A stretch of DNA of 64,000 nt. It comes from Mesorhizobium hawassense (GTDB taxonomy: Bacteria; Pseudomonadota; Alphaproteobacteria; Rhizobiales; Rhizobiaceae). Of the stretch, positions 53,159-62,924 are shown piece by piece (position 1 is the first letter of the stretch; every line of letters starts with the position of its first letter). The notes under the pieces are model-generated. The model was given only the letters and a program-made list of their open reading frames with translations, made no database searches and was not told where the DNA came from. A program made the position numbers and the translations under genes. The stretch is from positions 575,941-639,940 of the forward strand of contig NZ_QMBP01000002.1 in NCBI RefSeq assembly GCF_003289945.1, written 5' to 3'.

Positions 53159-53860
53159 ATGAACGCCAGAGCCGAGATCGCCCAGCGCTACATCGACGCC
53201 GATCCCTATCCCTGGCCCTATAATGGCGATCTCAGGCCGGACAATACGGCGCTGATCATCATCGACATGCAGACCGATTTCTGCGGGCCGGGCGGCTATG
53301 TCGACCATATGGGCTACGACCTGTCGCTGGTTCGCGCGCCGATCGAGCCGATCAAGTCGGTGCTTTCCGCCATGCGGACCAAGGGCTACACCATCATCCA
53401 TACGCGCGAGGGCCATCGGCCCGACCTCGCCGACCTGCCCGCCAACAAGCGCTGGCGCTCGCGCCGCATCAATGCCGGCATCGGCGATCCCGGCCCCTGC
53501 GGACGCATCCTGGTGCGCGGCGAGCCGGGCTGGGACATCATCCCCGATCTTTATCCGGCCGAGGGCGAGCCGATCATCGACAAGCCGGGCAAGGGCTCGT
53601 TCTGCGCCACCGACCTCGAGCTGATCCTCAACCAGCGCGGCATAGACAACATCGTGCTGACCGGCATCACCACCGATGTCTGCGTGCACACCACCATGCG
53701 CGAGGCCAACGACCGCGGCTTCGAATGCGTGATGCTGGAGGATTGCTGCGGAGCGACCGACCACGGCAACCATCTGGCGGCGATCAAGATGATCAAGATG
53801 CAGGGCGGCGTGTTCGGCGCCGTCTCGAATTCCGCCGCGATCGTCGCCCAGCTGCCATAG
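53159..53860 (+). CDS. biuH: Biuret amidohydrolase BiuH
   Basis: A 233-residue cysteine hydrolase of the isochorismatase-like superfamily. Asp36 ([10 protein letters not shown]), Lys142 ([11 protein letters not shown]) and Cys175 ([15 protein letters not shown]) form the triad, at the same residue numbers as in Rhizobium leguminosarum BiuH as I recall it, and the whole sequence is very close to that enzyme in memory. It cleaves biuret to allophanate and ammonia in the cytoplasm. It lies inside the importer operon, before the ATPase gene, and the product is handled by the allophanate hydrolase encoded further on. A related uracil-pathway enzyme, RutB, is less likely given the context. Confidence 0.9.
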   Translation: MNARAEIAQRYIDADPYPWPYNGDLRPDNTALIIIDMQTDFCGPGGYVDHMGYDLSLVRAPIEPIKSVLSAMRTKGYTIIHTREGHRPDLADLPANKRWRSRRINAGIGDPGPCGRILVRGEPGWDIIPDLYPAEGEPIIDKPGKGSFCATDLELILNQRGIDNIVLTGITTDVCVHTTMREANDRGFECVMLEDCCGATDHGNHLAAIKMIKMQGGVFGAVSNSAAIVAQLP

Positions 53861-53870
53861 AGAACCGACG

Positions 53871-55400
53871 ATGAGCGTAACCCACGGGAAGGCGATCGGC
53901 GTCGAGACCATCGGCATGACCATGCGCTTCGGCGCCTTCACGGCGCTCGATGACGTCTCCATCAAGGTGCCGGCCGGCTCCTTCCACGCGCTGCTCGGCG
54001 AGAACGGCGCCGGCAAGTCGACGCTCGTCAAATGCATGATGGGTTTCTACCACCCGACGTCGGGCGACATGCTGGTCGATGGACGTGAGGTCGCGATCGC
54101 CAGCCCCAAGGATGCCTCGGCGCTCGGCCTCGGCATGGTCTACCAGCATTTCACGCTCGTGCCGTCGCTGACGGGCGCCGAGAACCTGGTCATCTCGCGC
54201 GAAAAAGTGCCCGGCGTCATCGACTGGCGCAAGGAGCGCACGGCGCTTGCCCAATTCATGGAACGCATGCCCTTCAAGCTGCCGCTCGACGTCAAGGTGG
54301 CCGAGCTCGCCGCCGGCGAGAAGCAGAAGCTGGAGATCATCAAGCAGCTTTATCTCGGCCGCAACTTCCTGGTGCTGGACGAGCCGACATCCGTGCTCAC
54401 CCCTGGCGAGGCGCAGGAAGTGCTTGGCCTGGTGCGCGGCATGACCAAGGCGGGCGATCTCACCGTGCTGATGATCTCGCACAAATTCCACGAGGTCACC
54501 GCATTCGCCGACGACATCACCGTGCTGCGCAAGGGCAGGCTCACCGGAACCGGCAAGGTCTCCGACCTCTCCCACAGGGAGATGGCGGCGATGATGATCG
54601 GCGACCAGCCGATCGCCGCGCTCGACAGCCGCGCGGAGCCGAAGCCGGACGCCGAGATCGTGCTCGAGGTGAAGGCGCTGAAGGCACCGGACCGCACCGG
54701 CCTCAAATCGATCGACATCGCGGACCTCGGCGTGCACTCCGGCGAGATCGTCGGCATCGCCGGCATCTCCGGCAACGGCCAGAAGGAATTCCTGGAAGTG
54801 CTGGCCGGGCAGCGTCCGCGCAATGGCGGCGAGGTGATGGTGCGCGGCACCGCCTACGCGGCGACGCGCGCCGAGGCGCGCGCGCTCAATGTGCGTTTGA
54901 TTCCGGAGGAGCCGCTGAAGAATGCCTGCGCGCCAAGGATGACCGTTGCCGAGAACATCGCCTTCCGCACCTTCGACGTGGATAGTAGCGGCAAGCCGGT
55001 GAGTTGGATTAGCGCTGGCGCCATCAAATCCTTCAGTGCCCGCCTGGTCGAGCAGTTCAAGGTCAAGACGGCGTCGCTCTCCTCGCCGATCGCCTCGCTC
55101 TCGGGCGGCAATGTTCAGCGCGCGGTGCTCGCCCGCGAGCTCACCGGCGAGGTCGACCTGCTGATCGTCTCCAATCCGTGCTTCGGCCTCGACTTCTCGG
55201 CCGTCGCCGAAATCCGCGCCCGCATCATGAAGGCGCGCAACGCCGGCGCCGCGGTGCTCCTGATGTCGGAAGACCTCGACGAGCTTTTGGAACTCTCGGA
55301 CCGCATCCTCGTCATGTCCGACGGCGCGCTCGTCTACGAGACCCCGATCGCGCAGGCAAGCGTGCAGACGATCGGCGAGCACATGGCGGGGCACCACTGA
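53871..55400 (+). CDS. ABC transporter ATP-binding protein, BMP/nucleoside type (two ATPase domains)
   Basis: A 509-residue protein with two fused ATPase domains. The first has Walker [10 protein letters not shown] at 43-51, a noncanonical signature [10 protein letters not shown] and Walker [14 protein letters not shown]. The second has a degenerate Walker A ([10 protein letters not shown]) and a full signature LSGGNVQR. This asymmetry is normal for YufO/RbsA-type proteins. It powers the BMP-type importer. It starts 10 bp after biuH, and its stop overlaps the next hydrolase start by one base. Confidence 0.9.
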   Translation: MSVTHGKAIGVETIGMTMRFGAFTALDDVSIKVPAGSFHALLGENGAGKSTLVKCMMGFYHPTSGDMLVDGREVAIASPKDASALGLGMVYQHFTLVPSLTGAENLVISREKVPGVIDWRKERTALAQFMERMPFKLPLDVKVAELAAGEKQKLEIIKQLYLGRNFLVLDEPTSVLTPGEAQEVLGLVRGMTKAGDLTVLMISHKFHEVTAFADDITVLRKGRLTGTGKVSDLSHREMAAMMIGDQPIAALDSRAEPKPDAEIVLEVKALKAPDRTGLKSIDIADLGVHSGEIVGIAGISGNGQKEFLEVLAGQRPRNGGEVMVRGTAYAATRAEARALNVRLIPEEPLKNACAPRMTVAENIAFRTFDVDSSGKPVSWISAGAIKSFSARLVEQFKVKTASLSSPIASLSGGNVQRAVLARELTGEVDLLIVSNPCFGLDFSAVAEIRARIMKARNAGAAVLLMSEDLDELLELSDRILVMSDGALVYETPIAQASVQTIGEHMAGHH

Positions 55401-56068
55401 TGGCGGAAATCGACGCGCAGCCGTTCGCCTTTGTCTTCAAGCCCGAGACGACGGCGCTCATCGTCATCGACATGCAGCGCGACTTCGCCGAGCCGGGCGG
55501 CTTCGGCGCCAGCCTTGGCAACGACGTCAGCCGGGTAACGGCGATCGTGCCGACGGTGAAGAAACTGGTTGAGGGGTTCCGCGCCGCCGGCCTGCCGGTG
55601 ATCCACACCATGGAGTGCCACAGGCCTGACCTTTCGGACCTGCCGCCCGCCAAGCGCGACCGCGGCAATCCGTCGATCCGCATTGGCGACGCCGGTCCGA
55701 TGGGACGCGTGCTGATCGCGGGGGAGCCGGGCACGGCGATCCTCGACGAGCTCGCGCCGCTGCCGGGTGAGATCGTCATCGAGAAACCCGGCAAGGGCGC
55801 CTTCTACGCGACTGGTCTCGGCGATGACCTGAAGCGGATCGGTGTCCGACAATTGGTCTTCGCCGGCGTGACGACCGAGGTCTGCGTGCAGACGACGATG
55901 CGCGAGGCAAACGACCGCGGCTATGAGTGCCTCGTCGCCGAGGATGCGACGGAAAGCTACTTTCCCGAATTCAAGGCGGCCGCCCTGGCGATGATCAGGG
56001 CGCAGGGCGCCATCGTCGGCTGGACGGCGACGACCGATCAGGTGCTCGAGGGAATTGCAAATGCCTAA
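55400..56068 (+). CDS. Cysteine hydrolase, probable triuret hydrolase (TrtA-like) or second biuret hydrolase
   Basis: A 222-residue isochorismatase-like hydrolase with triad Asp24 (VIDMQRDF), Lys129 (IEKPGKGAF) and Cys162 ([15 protein letters not shown]), spaced as in BiuH (105 and 33 residues versus 106 and 33). It is clearly a paralogue of BiuH but differs in the segment around the substrate pocket. Triuret hydrolase, the known partner of BiuH in triuret breakdown, belongs to this family, so it may convert triuret to biuret. This is inferred from context. It overlaps the ATPase stop by one base. Confidence 0.78.
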   Translation: MAEIDAQPFAFVFKPETTALIVIDMQRDFAEPGGFGASLGNDVSRVTAIVPTVKKLVEGFRAAGLPVIHTMECHRPDLSDLPPAKRDRGNPSIRIGDAGPMGRVLIAGEPGTAILDELAPLPGEIVIEKPGKGAFYATGLGDDLKRIGVRQLVFAGVTTEVCVQTTMREANDRGYECLVAEDATESYFPEFKAAALAMIRAQGAIVGWTATTDQVLEGIANA

Positions 56069-56411
56069 CCTTGCCTTTGCCGGCCTGCTTGACGGCGGCT
56101 GGCGCGATCTGGCGTTCGAGCCCTTCCGCGACGGCGTCACCGTGCACTGGCTGCTCAAAGGCGGCCCCGTCGAACCGTCGGTCGCGCTGCTCAAATACCA
56201 GCCTGGCGCCGGCGTGCCGCGCCACCGCCATGCCGGGCTGGAAACCATCGTCGTTCTGGAGGGAACCCAGAGCGATGAGAACTGCGACTACCCGGCGGGC
56301 AGCGTGATCCTCAACCCCGTCGGCACCGAGCACTCGGTATGGGCAAAGGATGGCTGCGTGGTGCTGATCCAGTGGGACCTGCCGGTGATCATCCTGGGGG
56401 AGACGAAATGA
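56061..56411 (+). CDS. Cupin domain protein in the biuret operon
   Basis: A 116-residue cupin of the ChrR/anti-sigma type, with [19 protein letters not shown] as the first motif and [13 protein letters not shown] as the second. It overlaps both neighbours (eight bases with the hydrolase, four with atzF), so it is translated as part of the operon. Its histidines could bind a metal. Its role in biuret or triuret breakdown is unknown. Confidence 0.8.
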   Translation: MPNLAFAGLLDGGWRDLAFEPFRDGVTVHWLLKGGPVEPSVALLKYQPGAGVPRHRHAGLETIVVLEGTQSDENCDYPAGSVILNPVGTEHSVWAKDGCVVLIQWDLPVIILGETK

Positions 56412-58237
56412 GCGAAATCCGCTTCGACATAGCAAGCCTGCATGCCGCCTACCAAAGCGGGATCGGCGTCGCCGAGGTGATCGACACGGTGCTGGCCCGC
56501 ATCGCGGCGGCCGACGATGCCGGTATCTTCATCCATCTTGCGACCAGGGCCGAGCTGCTGTCGCAAACCGAGGCGCTCGGCCCGTTTGATCCGGCGGCAA
56601 AGCCGCTCTGGGGCATTCCTTTCGCCGTCAAGGACAATATCGACGTCGGCGGCATGCCGACGACTGCCGCCTGCGCCGAATACGCCTACACGCCGGATAG
56701 GGACGCCACGGTCGTGGCGCGGCTCAAGGCCGCGGGCGCCCTGGTCGTCGGCAAGACCAATCTCGACCAGTTCGCCACCGGCCTCGTCGGCGTGCGCACG
56801 CCATGGCCGATCCCGAGGAACGCGATCGATCCGAAACTGGTGCCGGGCGGCTCCTCCTCCGGCTCGGCGGTGGCGACGGCACGCGGCATCGTCTCCTTCG
56901 CGCTCGGCACCGACACCGCCGGCTCCGGCCGGATTCCCGCCGGCCTCAACAACATCGTCGGGCTGAAGCCGACCGTCGGCGCCCTGTCGACGACAGGCGT
57001 CGTGCCGGCCTGCCGGACGCTCGACTGCGTCTCGGTGTTCGCGCTGACCGTCGACGATGCCTATGCTGTGCTCGGCGCCGCCTCCGGTTTCGATCCGGGC
57101 GACCCCTATTCGAGGTCGGTGCCCATCGCACCGCCTGCAAGCCGCGCGCCCGTTTTGACCGTCGGTGTTCCCGCCGGGCCGGACCGAAAATTCTTCGGCG
57201 ATGCCTCGATGCAGGCCGGTTTCGAGGCAGCTCTCGCCGCGCTGAAGGCGCTCGGCGCCAGGCTTGTCGAGATACCGTTCGGCGACTTCTACGCCACCGC
57301 CGATCTTCTCTACGAAGGCGCCTGGGTGGCGGAGCGCTACGCGGCGATCCGCGACTTCTTCGAGGCGAATGAGGCATCCCTTCATCCGGTCACGCGCAAG
57401 ATCATCGGCGGTGCCAGGAATCTGTCGGCGGCCGACGCCTTCCGCGGGCTCTATGCCTTGCAGGCCTACAAGGCGCGGCTCGCTCCGGTTATCGCTTCCG
57501 TCGATCTGTTCTGCGTGCCGACCGCGCCGACCCACTATACCGTCGATGCCGTGCTTGCCGATCCGATCGCCACCAACAGCCGGCTCGGCACCTACACCAA
57601 TTTCGTCAATCTGCTCGACATGTGCGGCATCGCCGTGCCGGCCGGCACGCGGGACGACGGCCTGCCGATGAGCGTGACCTTGCTCGCGGCCGCGGGGCGG
57701 GACGGCCTCGTCGCGGCGGTCGCGTGCGATCTGCATGCCGCGAGCGGCCTCACCCTCGGCGCGACCGGATGGCGGCAACCTGGCGCGCGGCCTGTCGGCG
57801 CATCGGCCGAGGACGGCACGATCGAGCTGGTGGTGGTCGGCGCGCATCTTTCGGGAATGCCGCTCAACGGCCAATTGAAGGAGGCCGGCGCGCGCTTCTG
57901 CAGGTCGGCGCGGACGGCCCCTGCCTACAAGCTCTATGAGCTCGCCGGCCAGACGCCGCCCAAACCCGGGCTTGTCCGGGTCGGCAGCGGCGGCGCCGCC
58001 ATCGAGATCGAGGTCTGGCGCCTCTGCGCCGACGCCTTCGGCCGTTTCGTCGCGGCCATCCCGCCGCCGCTCGGCATCGGCACTATCGAGCTCGACGACG
58101 GCACGTCAGCGAAGGGGTTCCTGGCTGAGACCGCCGGTCTGGCGGCGGCGACGGACATCTCGGCCTATGGCGGCTGGCGCAGTTTTGTCGCCAAGGCAAA
58201 CGGACAGGGACAGCAACTGGAAAGCACGCCTCCATGA
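56408..58237 (+). CDS. atzF: Allophanate hydrolase AtzF
   Basis: A 609-residue enzyme that hydrolyses allophanate to two ammonia and two carbon dioxide. The amidase domain (1 to about 440) has the triad Lys75 (PFAVKDNID), Ser149 (GGSSSGSA) and Ser173 (GTDTAGSGRIPA). The C-terminal domain (from about 480, VVVGAHLSGMPLN, then FVAAIPPPLGIGTIEL) is specific to allophanate hydrolases and separates it from plain amidases. The length matches AtzF (about 605). It ends the operon and completes the pathway from biuret to ammonia. Confidence 0.93.
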   Translation: MSEIRFDIASLHAAYQSGIGVAEVIDTVLARIAAADDAGIFIHLATRAELLSQTEALGPFDPAAKPLWGIPFAVKDNIDVGGMPTTAACAEYAYTPDRDATVVARLKAAGALVVGKTNLDQFATGLVGVRTPWPIPRNAIDPKLVPGGSSSGSAVATARGIVSFALGTDTAGSGRIPAGLNNIVGLKPTVGALSTTGVVPACRTLDCVSVFALTVDDAYAVLGAASGFDPGDPYSRSVPIAPPASRAPVLTVGVPAGPDRKFFGDASMQAGFEAALAALKALGARLVEIPFGDFYATADLLYEGAWVAERYAAIRDFFEANEASLHPVTRKIIGGARNLSAADAFRGLYALQAYKARLAPVIASVDLFCVPTAPTHYTVDAVLADPIATNSRLGTYTNFVNLLDMCGIAVPAGTRDDGLPMSVTLLAAAGRDGLVAAVACDLHAASGLTLGATGWRQPGARPVGASAEDGTIELVVVGAHLSGMPLNGQLKEAGARFCRSARTAPAYKLYELAGQTPPKPGLVRVGSGGAAIEIEVWRLCADAFGRFVAAIPPPLGIGTIELDDGTSAKGFLAETAGLAAATDISAYGGWRSFVAKANGQGQQLESTPP

Positions 58238-58273
58238 CGGCGCCGTCCCGGCTGCAAGATTGCTCGGCTCGCG

Positions 58274-59458
58274 TCACGCCAGCTCGAACCGCTCCACCGC
58301 GCGCATGATGCCGCGCAATTCGGCAAGGCCCTTGAGCCGCCCGATCAGTGAATAGCCGGGATTGATCTTGATCTTGCCGATGTCGTCGGCAAGCAAATGG
58401 CCATGGTCTGGGCGCATCGGAATGCGCCAGTCGGACCGCCCTTCCTTGCGCCGCCCCGACTCTTCCTTCATCAGCGCCAGGATGACCTCGGCCATGTCGG
58501 TCGAGCCTTCCAGATGCTCGGCCTCATAGAAGGAGCCGTCCTTCTCTCGCGTCACGTTGCGCAGATGCGCGAAATGGATTCTCGGTCCGAACTCCTCGAT
58601 CATCGCGATAAGGTCGTTGTCGGCGCGCACGCCGTAGGATCCGGTGCAGAAGGTCAGTCCGTTCGACGGACTATCGACCGTCCCCAGGATGAAGCGCGCG
58701 TCCTCGGCGGTGGAGACGACGCGCGGCAGGCCATAGAGCGAGAAAGGCGGGTCGTCGGGATGGATGCACATGCGCGCGCCGACTTCGTCCGCCGCGGGGA
58801 TGATCTCCTTCAGGAACCAGGCGAGGTTGGCGCGCAGTTCGGCCGGGCCGATCGCGGCGTAATCGGCGAGCGCATCGCGCATCGTTTCGCGATTATAGGT
58901 ACGCTCGGTTGCCGGCAGGCCGGCGATCAGGTTGCGCTCGATTTTGTCGATATCCTCGGCGCTCAAAGTCTCGAGCCGCGCTTCCGCTTCCTGCAACCGC
59001 GCCGGACTGTAGCTCGCCTCGGCATTCGGCCGCTTCAACACGAAGACGTCATAGGCGGCGAAGTCGAGCGCGTCGAAGCGCAGCGCGTAGCCGGTGGTCG
59101 GCAGCCGGTACATCAGATCGGTGCGGGTCCAGTCCACCACCGGCATGAAATTGTAGCAGATAGTCGAAATGCCGGCCTTGGCCAGCGCCCGGATCGTGTC
59201 CCTGTACCCGCCGGCGTAGCGTTCCCGCTCCGGCGTTCCGGTCTTGATCGAATTGTGGACGGGAATGCTTTCCACCACCGACCATGTCAGGTCGGCCGCC
59301 TCGATGATGCGCTTGCGTTCGAGGATGGCGTCGAGCGGCCAGGCGCTGCCGTCATAGATGTCGTGCAGCGCCGTCACGATGCCCGTCGCCCCGGCCTGCT
59401 TGATGTGGTCGAGCGTGACCGGATCGTTCGGGCCATACCAGCGCCAGCATTGTTCCAT
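58274..59458 (-). CDS. uxuA: Mannonate dehydratase UxuA
   Basis: A 394-residue TIM-barrel enzyme that dehydrates D-mannonate to 2-keto-3-deoxygluconate in hexuronate breakdown. [23 protein letters not shown] is the typical UxuA N-terminus and MCIHPDDPP the metal-site segment (His and Asp), followed by FCTGSYG and HFAHLRNV. It is complete. It is divergent from an SDR gene that could supply mannonate by reducing fructuronate. Confidence 0.93.
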   Translation of the reverse strand: MEQCWRWYGPNDPVTLDHIKQAGATGIVTALHDIYDGSAWPLDAILERKRIIEAADLTWSVVESIPVHNSIKTGTPERERYAGGYRDTIRALAKAGISTICYNFMPVVDWTRTDLMYRLPTTGYALRFDALDFAAYDVFVLKRPNAEASYSPARLQEAEARLETLSAEDIDKIERNLIAGLPATERTYNRETMRDALADYAAIGPAELRANLAWFLKEIIPAADEVGARMCIHPDDPPFSLYGLPRVVSTAEDARFILGTVDSPSNGLTFCTGSYGVRADNDLIAMIEEFGPRIHFAHLRNVTREKDGSFYEAEHLEGSTDMAEVILALMKEESGRRKEGRSDWRIPMRPDHGHLLADDIGKIKINPGYSLIGRLKGLAELRGIMRAVERFELA

Positions 59459-59686
59459 GACTACCTCTCAAAGCCTGCGATTCAATGCATGTCGGTTCTG
59501 AGTGGTCGCCATGCATCAAACAAAGACGTGAAGCGCGTCGACCGAATTCGCTTCAGCGCGAGTGCTTCAGTGTGGTTGCGATCGACCATATTGTCGGATG
59601 ACAATGGCCGTCAAATCAGGTGATTTCGGTGCCATGCGACGAACCACCGACTAGCGCTTTCGTCCATCATTGCAGGAGTTTTGTCC

Positions 59687-60469
59687 ATGAACGATTTCGA
59701 CGGCAAGGTCGCCCTGGTGACGGGAACGACCGGCATCGGCGCGGCAAGCGCGCGCCGTCTTGCCCAGGGCGGCGCCGCGATCATCGCGTTGGGCATCGAT
59801 CAACCCGCCAACGCGCTGCTGCAGGCCGAGCTCAACCGCGCGGGCGCCGCCGCACTCGTGCTCGGCACGGACGTTGCCGTGCCCGACCAGGTCGAGAGGG
59901 CGATCGCCGCCGGCGTCGCGAAATTCGGCGGGCTGGACGTCATCGTCAATTCGGCGGCCGTGCATCCCTACGGTACCGCGACGACGACGGATTTCGAGAC
60001 CTGGAACCGGGCGATGTCGGTCAATGTCGGATCGATCTACCTCACCGCCCGTTTCGGCATCCCCGAGATGATCAAGCGCGGCGGTGGCGCCATCGTCAAC
60101 GTCGCCTCGGTGCAAGGCACTGCCTGCCAGGAGAATGTCGCCGCTTACGCCACCACCAAGGGCGCGATCCACACGCTGACGCGCTCGCTGGCGCTCGACT
60201 ATGCCCGAAAGGGCATCCGGGTGAACTCCGTCAGCCCAGGATCCGTCCGCACCCCGATCCTCGAACGCGCCGCGCGCGCCGGCGATCCCAATGCGGATGT
60301 CGAAGCCGCCTTCAGGCGTTTCGGCGAAGCGCATCCGATAGGCCGCATCGGCGAACCGGAAGAAGTGGCGGAGCTGATCGCGTTCCTCTGCTCGTCCAAG
60401 GCAAGCTTCTGCACCGGGGCCGACTACAGAATAGACGGCGGCCTGTTGGCGGGTATCGGCGTCAGATAG
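59687..60469 (+). CDS. Short-chain dehydrogenase/reductase (SDR), hexuronate context
   Basis: A 260-residue classical SDR with the cofactor motif TGTTGIGAASA, NSAA (NNAG position), catalytic Ser in VASVQG and YATTK. CAGGAG about eight bases before the ATG at 59687 sets the start. It may act as D-mannonate oxidoreductase in place of UxuB, since it is divergent from uxuA and is followed by a GntR gene; this is an inference. Other sugar alcohols are equally possible. Confidence 0.85.
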   Translation: MNDFDGKVALVTGTTGIGAASARRLAQGGAAIIALGIDQPANALLQAELNRAGAAALVLGTDVAVPDQVERAIAAGVAKFGGLDVIVNSAAVHPYGTATTTDFETWNRAMSVNVGSIYLTARFGIPEMIKRGGGAIVNVASVQGTACQENVAAYATTKGAIHTLTRSLALDYARKGIRVNSVSPGSVRTPILERAARAGDPNADVEAAFRRFGEAHPIGRIGEPEEVAELIAFLCSSKASFCTGADYRIDGGLLAGIGVR

Positions 60470-60627
60470 CGCTGTATCGCGATGAAGCGGTTGGAGAGGT
60501 GGGTGCGCTCCCTTGCGGCGGCGCGCGCTAACCGTCTATCGTGCATCTCTAATGCCACCGGAAAAGTATCCCGCGGCGGACACAGCGACGAAACCGATTT
60601 CAGGGCGAATGAAGCAACGCATAGCCA

Positions 60628-61326
60628 ATGGCCGACAAACCGCAATTCGGACTGACCGCTCTCGCTACCGTTCCCCTGCATGAGAAAGTCTATCTGGAGC
60701 TCGTCCGGGCCCTTATGTCGGGTCAGTTGCAGCCCGGCCAGAAGCTGACCTCGCGCAAGCTCGCCAAGGAGCTCGGCACCAGCGACATGCCGGTGCGCAG
60801 TGCCTTCACCCGGCTGCAGGCGCTGAGGGCGCTGAGCCCGATGCCGAACGGCAGCGTCGAGGTGCCTCTGATCTCCGCCGATCGCTTCTCGCAATTGACC
60901 GCGGTGCGCACGATCCTGGAAGGCACGGCGACAGAGCTCGCGACAAAACGCATCAACGGCAACAATCTGCGCGCGATCCGGCGCCACTGCGCCGAACTCA
61001 CCGAAGCCGCCCGCAATGGCGGGATCGAAAACTACCTGCGCAAGAACCACGACTTCAAATTCTCGATCTACCGCCATTGCGGCAACGAACAGATGATCTT
61101 CCTCATCGAGACGGTGTGGATGCAGGTTGGCCCTTTCCTGCGCAACCTGCATATCGGCTTCGAGGACGATCTCGCCGGCATCCTGGGCATCGACTACCAC
61201 GAGGAGGTCGTGTCGGCGATCGAGGCCGGCGACGGCGAGCGGGCGCGCGAGGCGATCGTGCGCGACATTGATGAGGGCGCCATGCATATCCTCGCGCAGG
61301 TGAAGTTCCCCGAGCTGCGCCACTAG
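60628..61326 (+). CDS. GntR family regulator (FCD subfamily)
   Basis: A 232-residue regulator. The winged helix (QPGQKLTSRKLAKELGTSDMPVRSAFTRL, about 33-61) replaces the usual RTPVREAL by DMPVRSAF, a variation of the recognition helix. The FCD domain shows EIVSAIEAGDGERAREAI near the C-terminus and a histidine-rich metal site (NHDFKFSIYRH). It lies between an SDR gene and a glutamine-synthetase-like gene and may control either. Confidence 0.87.
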   Translation: MADKPQFGLTALATVPLHEKVYLELVRALMSGQLQPGQKLTSRKLAKELGTSDMPVRSAFTRLQALRALSPMPNGSVEVPLISADRFSQLTAVRTILEGTATELATKRINGNNLRAIRRHCAELTEAARNGGIENYLRKNHDFKFSIYRHCGNEQMIFLIETVWMQVGPFLRNLHIGFEDDLAGILGIDYHEEVVSAIEAGDGERAREAIVRDIDEGAMHILAQVKFPELRH

Positions 61327-61550
61327 CCGGCGCGCGCCGAATCCGGCTTGGCTTTCGCCGGCCATGTCGCTATGTTGCGATCGCAGATCGCGAGAATGGA
61401 CCTGAAATGCCGCCCGATATCCCAGCTAGTGACTTGAAAAAATGAAGAAAAGCCATTCGGCATCAGCCGAGGCGGCCTTCATAAACTTACAAGCTGAAAA
61501 TTGGATATCGTAGCCTGCAAGGGCTACAGCGCCTAAAAAGGGGCTGGAAA

Positions 61551-62906
61551 TTGAGCGATGCGATCACGGACGTTTTGAACTGGCTTGAAGGCAGGAAGGA
61601 CATCCAGAGCCTGCGGGCGGCGGTGTGCGACCTGAACGGCATCATGCGCGGCAAGCGCATACCGGTCGAGCAGGCGCGCAAGGCGCTCGAAGGCAAGCTG
61701 CGCATGCCCTATTCGGCCATCGGCCTCGACATCTGGGGCGAGGATATCGAGGGCAATGCCCAGGTATTCTCGACCGGCGACGCCGATGGGCTTTGCCACT
61801 GGACCGGACGCGGCATACTGCCGGTAAACTGGACGGCGCACCCGACCGCGCTTCTGCCGCTCTGGCTGGCGGACGACAGCGGCGCGCCCTATCTGGGCGA
61901 CCCGCGCCGCGCGCTGGCCCGCATCCTCGACCGCTACGCAGCACTTGGCCTGACGCCGGTCACCGCGACCGAGCTCGAATTCTACCTCGTCGACCCGACG
62001 TCGCAGCGGCCTGTCGGCCCCGTCTCGCCGGTCACCGGCAGGCGCCTCGATTCCGACGCGGCGCTCTCGATCGACGAGGTCGACGATTTCGAGGCCTTCA
62101 TCCACGACATCTACGAAGCCTGCCGCATGCAGGGCATCCCGGTCGACACCGCGATCGCCGAGAACGGCGTCGGCCAGTTCGAGATCAACCTCAACCACGT
62201 CCCGGACGCCTTGCGCGCCGCCGACGACGCGGTGCTGTTCAAGCGCACCGTCAAGGGCATCGCCCGCAAGCACGGCTTTGCCGCTTGCTTCATGGCCAAG
62301 CCCTATGGCGAGCGCGCCGGCAACGGCTTCCATGTCCACTTCAGCGTCCTCGACAAGGACGGCCGCAACATCTTCGACGACGGCTCGGACCAAGGCTCCG
62401 ACAGCATGCGTCACGCGGTCGGCGGCCTGCTTGCCGCGATGGCGCAAAGCACGCTGGTGTTCGCCCCGCATTTCAATTCCTATCGCCGCCTGCGGCCGCG
62501 TTCCTATGCGCCGACCGCCGTCGCCTGGGGCTACGAGAACCGCATGGTGGCGATCCGCATTCCGGGCGGCCCATCCGCCGCGCGCCGTATCGAGCATCGC
62601 GTCTCCGGCGCCGACGCCAATCCCTATCTGGTTCTGGCGGCGATTCTCGGCGCGGCATTGATCGGCATCGAGCGCCAGCTGTCGCCCGGAGAGCCGACCG
62701 GCGGCGAAGGCCAGGGCCTCACACTCGCCAAGCTGCCGCCGGACTGGGCCTCGGCGATCGCCGCTTTCGAGGCCGGCCCGCGCGTTGCCGAAATCTTCCC
62801 GGACGTGCTGCGCGACGCCTTCGTCGCCTGCAAGCGCCAGGAGCTGAACACTTTCGCGCTGAATGTCAGCGACTTCGAGATCGAGACCTATCTCGAGAGC
62901 GTTTAG
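61551..62906 (+). CDS. Glutamine synthetase family protein (gamma-glutamyl ligase-like), second copy
   Basis: A 451-residue ligase of the glutamine synthetase fold with ENGVGQFEINL, GNGFHVHFSV, NSYRRLRPRSYAPTAVAWG and RIEHRVSGADANPYL. It is a paralogue of the protein at 41450-42820. The start is a TTG at 61551 with AAAAAGGGG about seven bases upstream. The amine it conjugates is unknown; no oxidase gene lies beside it, in contrast to the other copy. The ThuA-like gene is convergent 18 bp away. Confidence 0.83.
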   Translation: MSDAITDVLNWLEGRKDIQSLRAAVCDLNGIMRGKRIPVEQARKALEGKLRMPYSAIGLDIWGEDIEGNAQVFSTGDADGLCHWTGRGILPVNWTAHPTALLPLWLADDSGAPYLGDPRRALARILDRYAALGLTPVTATELEFYLVDPTSQRPVGPVSPVTGRRLDSDAALSIDEVDDFEAFIHDIYEACRMQGIPVDTAIAENGVGQFEINLNHVPDALRAADDAVLFKRTVKGIARKHGFAACFMAKPYGERAGNGFHVHFSVLDKDGRNIFDDGSDQGSDSMRHAVGGLLAAMAQSTLVFAPHFNSYRRLRPRSYAPTAVAWGYENRMVAIRIPGGPSAARRIEHRVSGADANPYLVLAAILGAALIGIERQLSPGEPTGGEGQGLTLAKLPPDWASAIAAFEAGPRVAEIFPDVLRDAFVACKRQELNTFALNVSDFEIETYLESV

Positions 62907-62924
62907 CCGGGCACGTTGGCCGAC

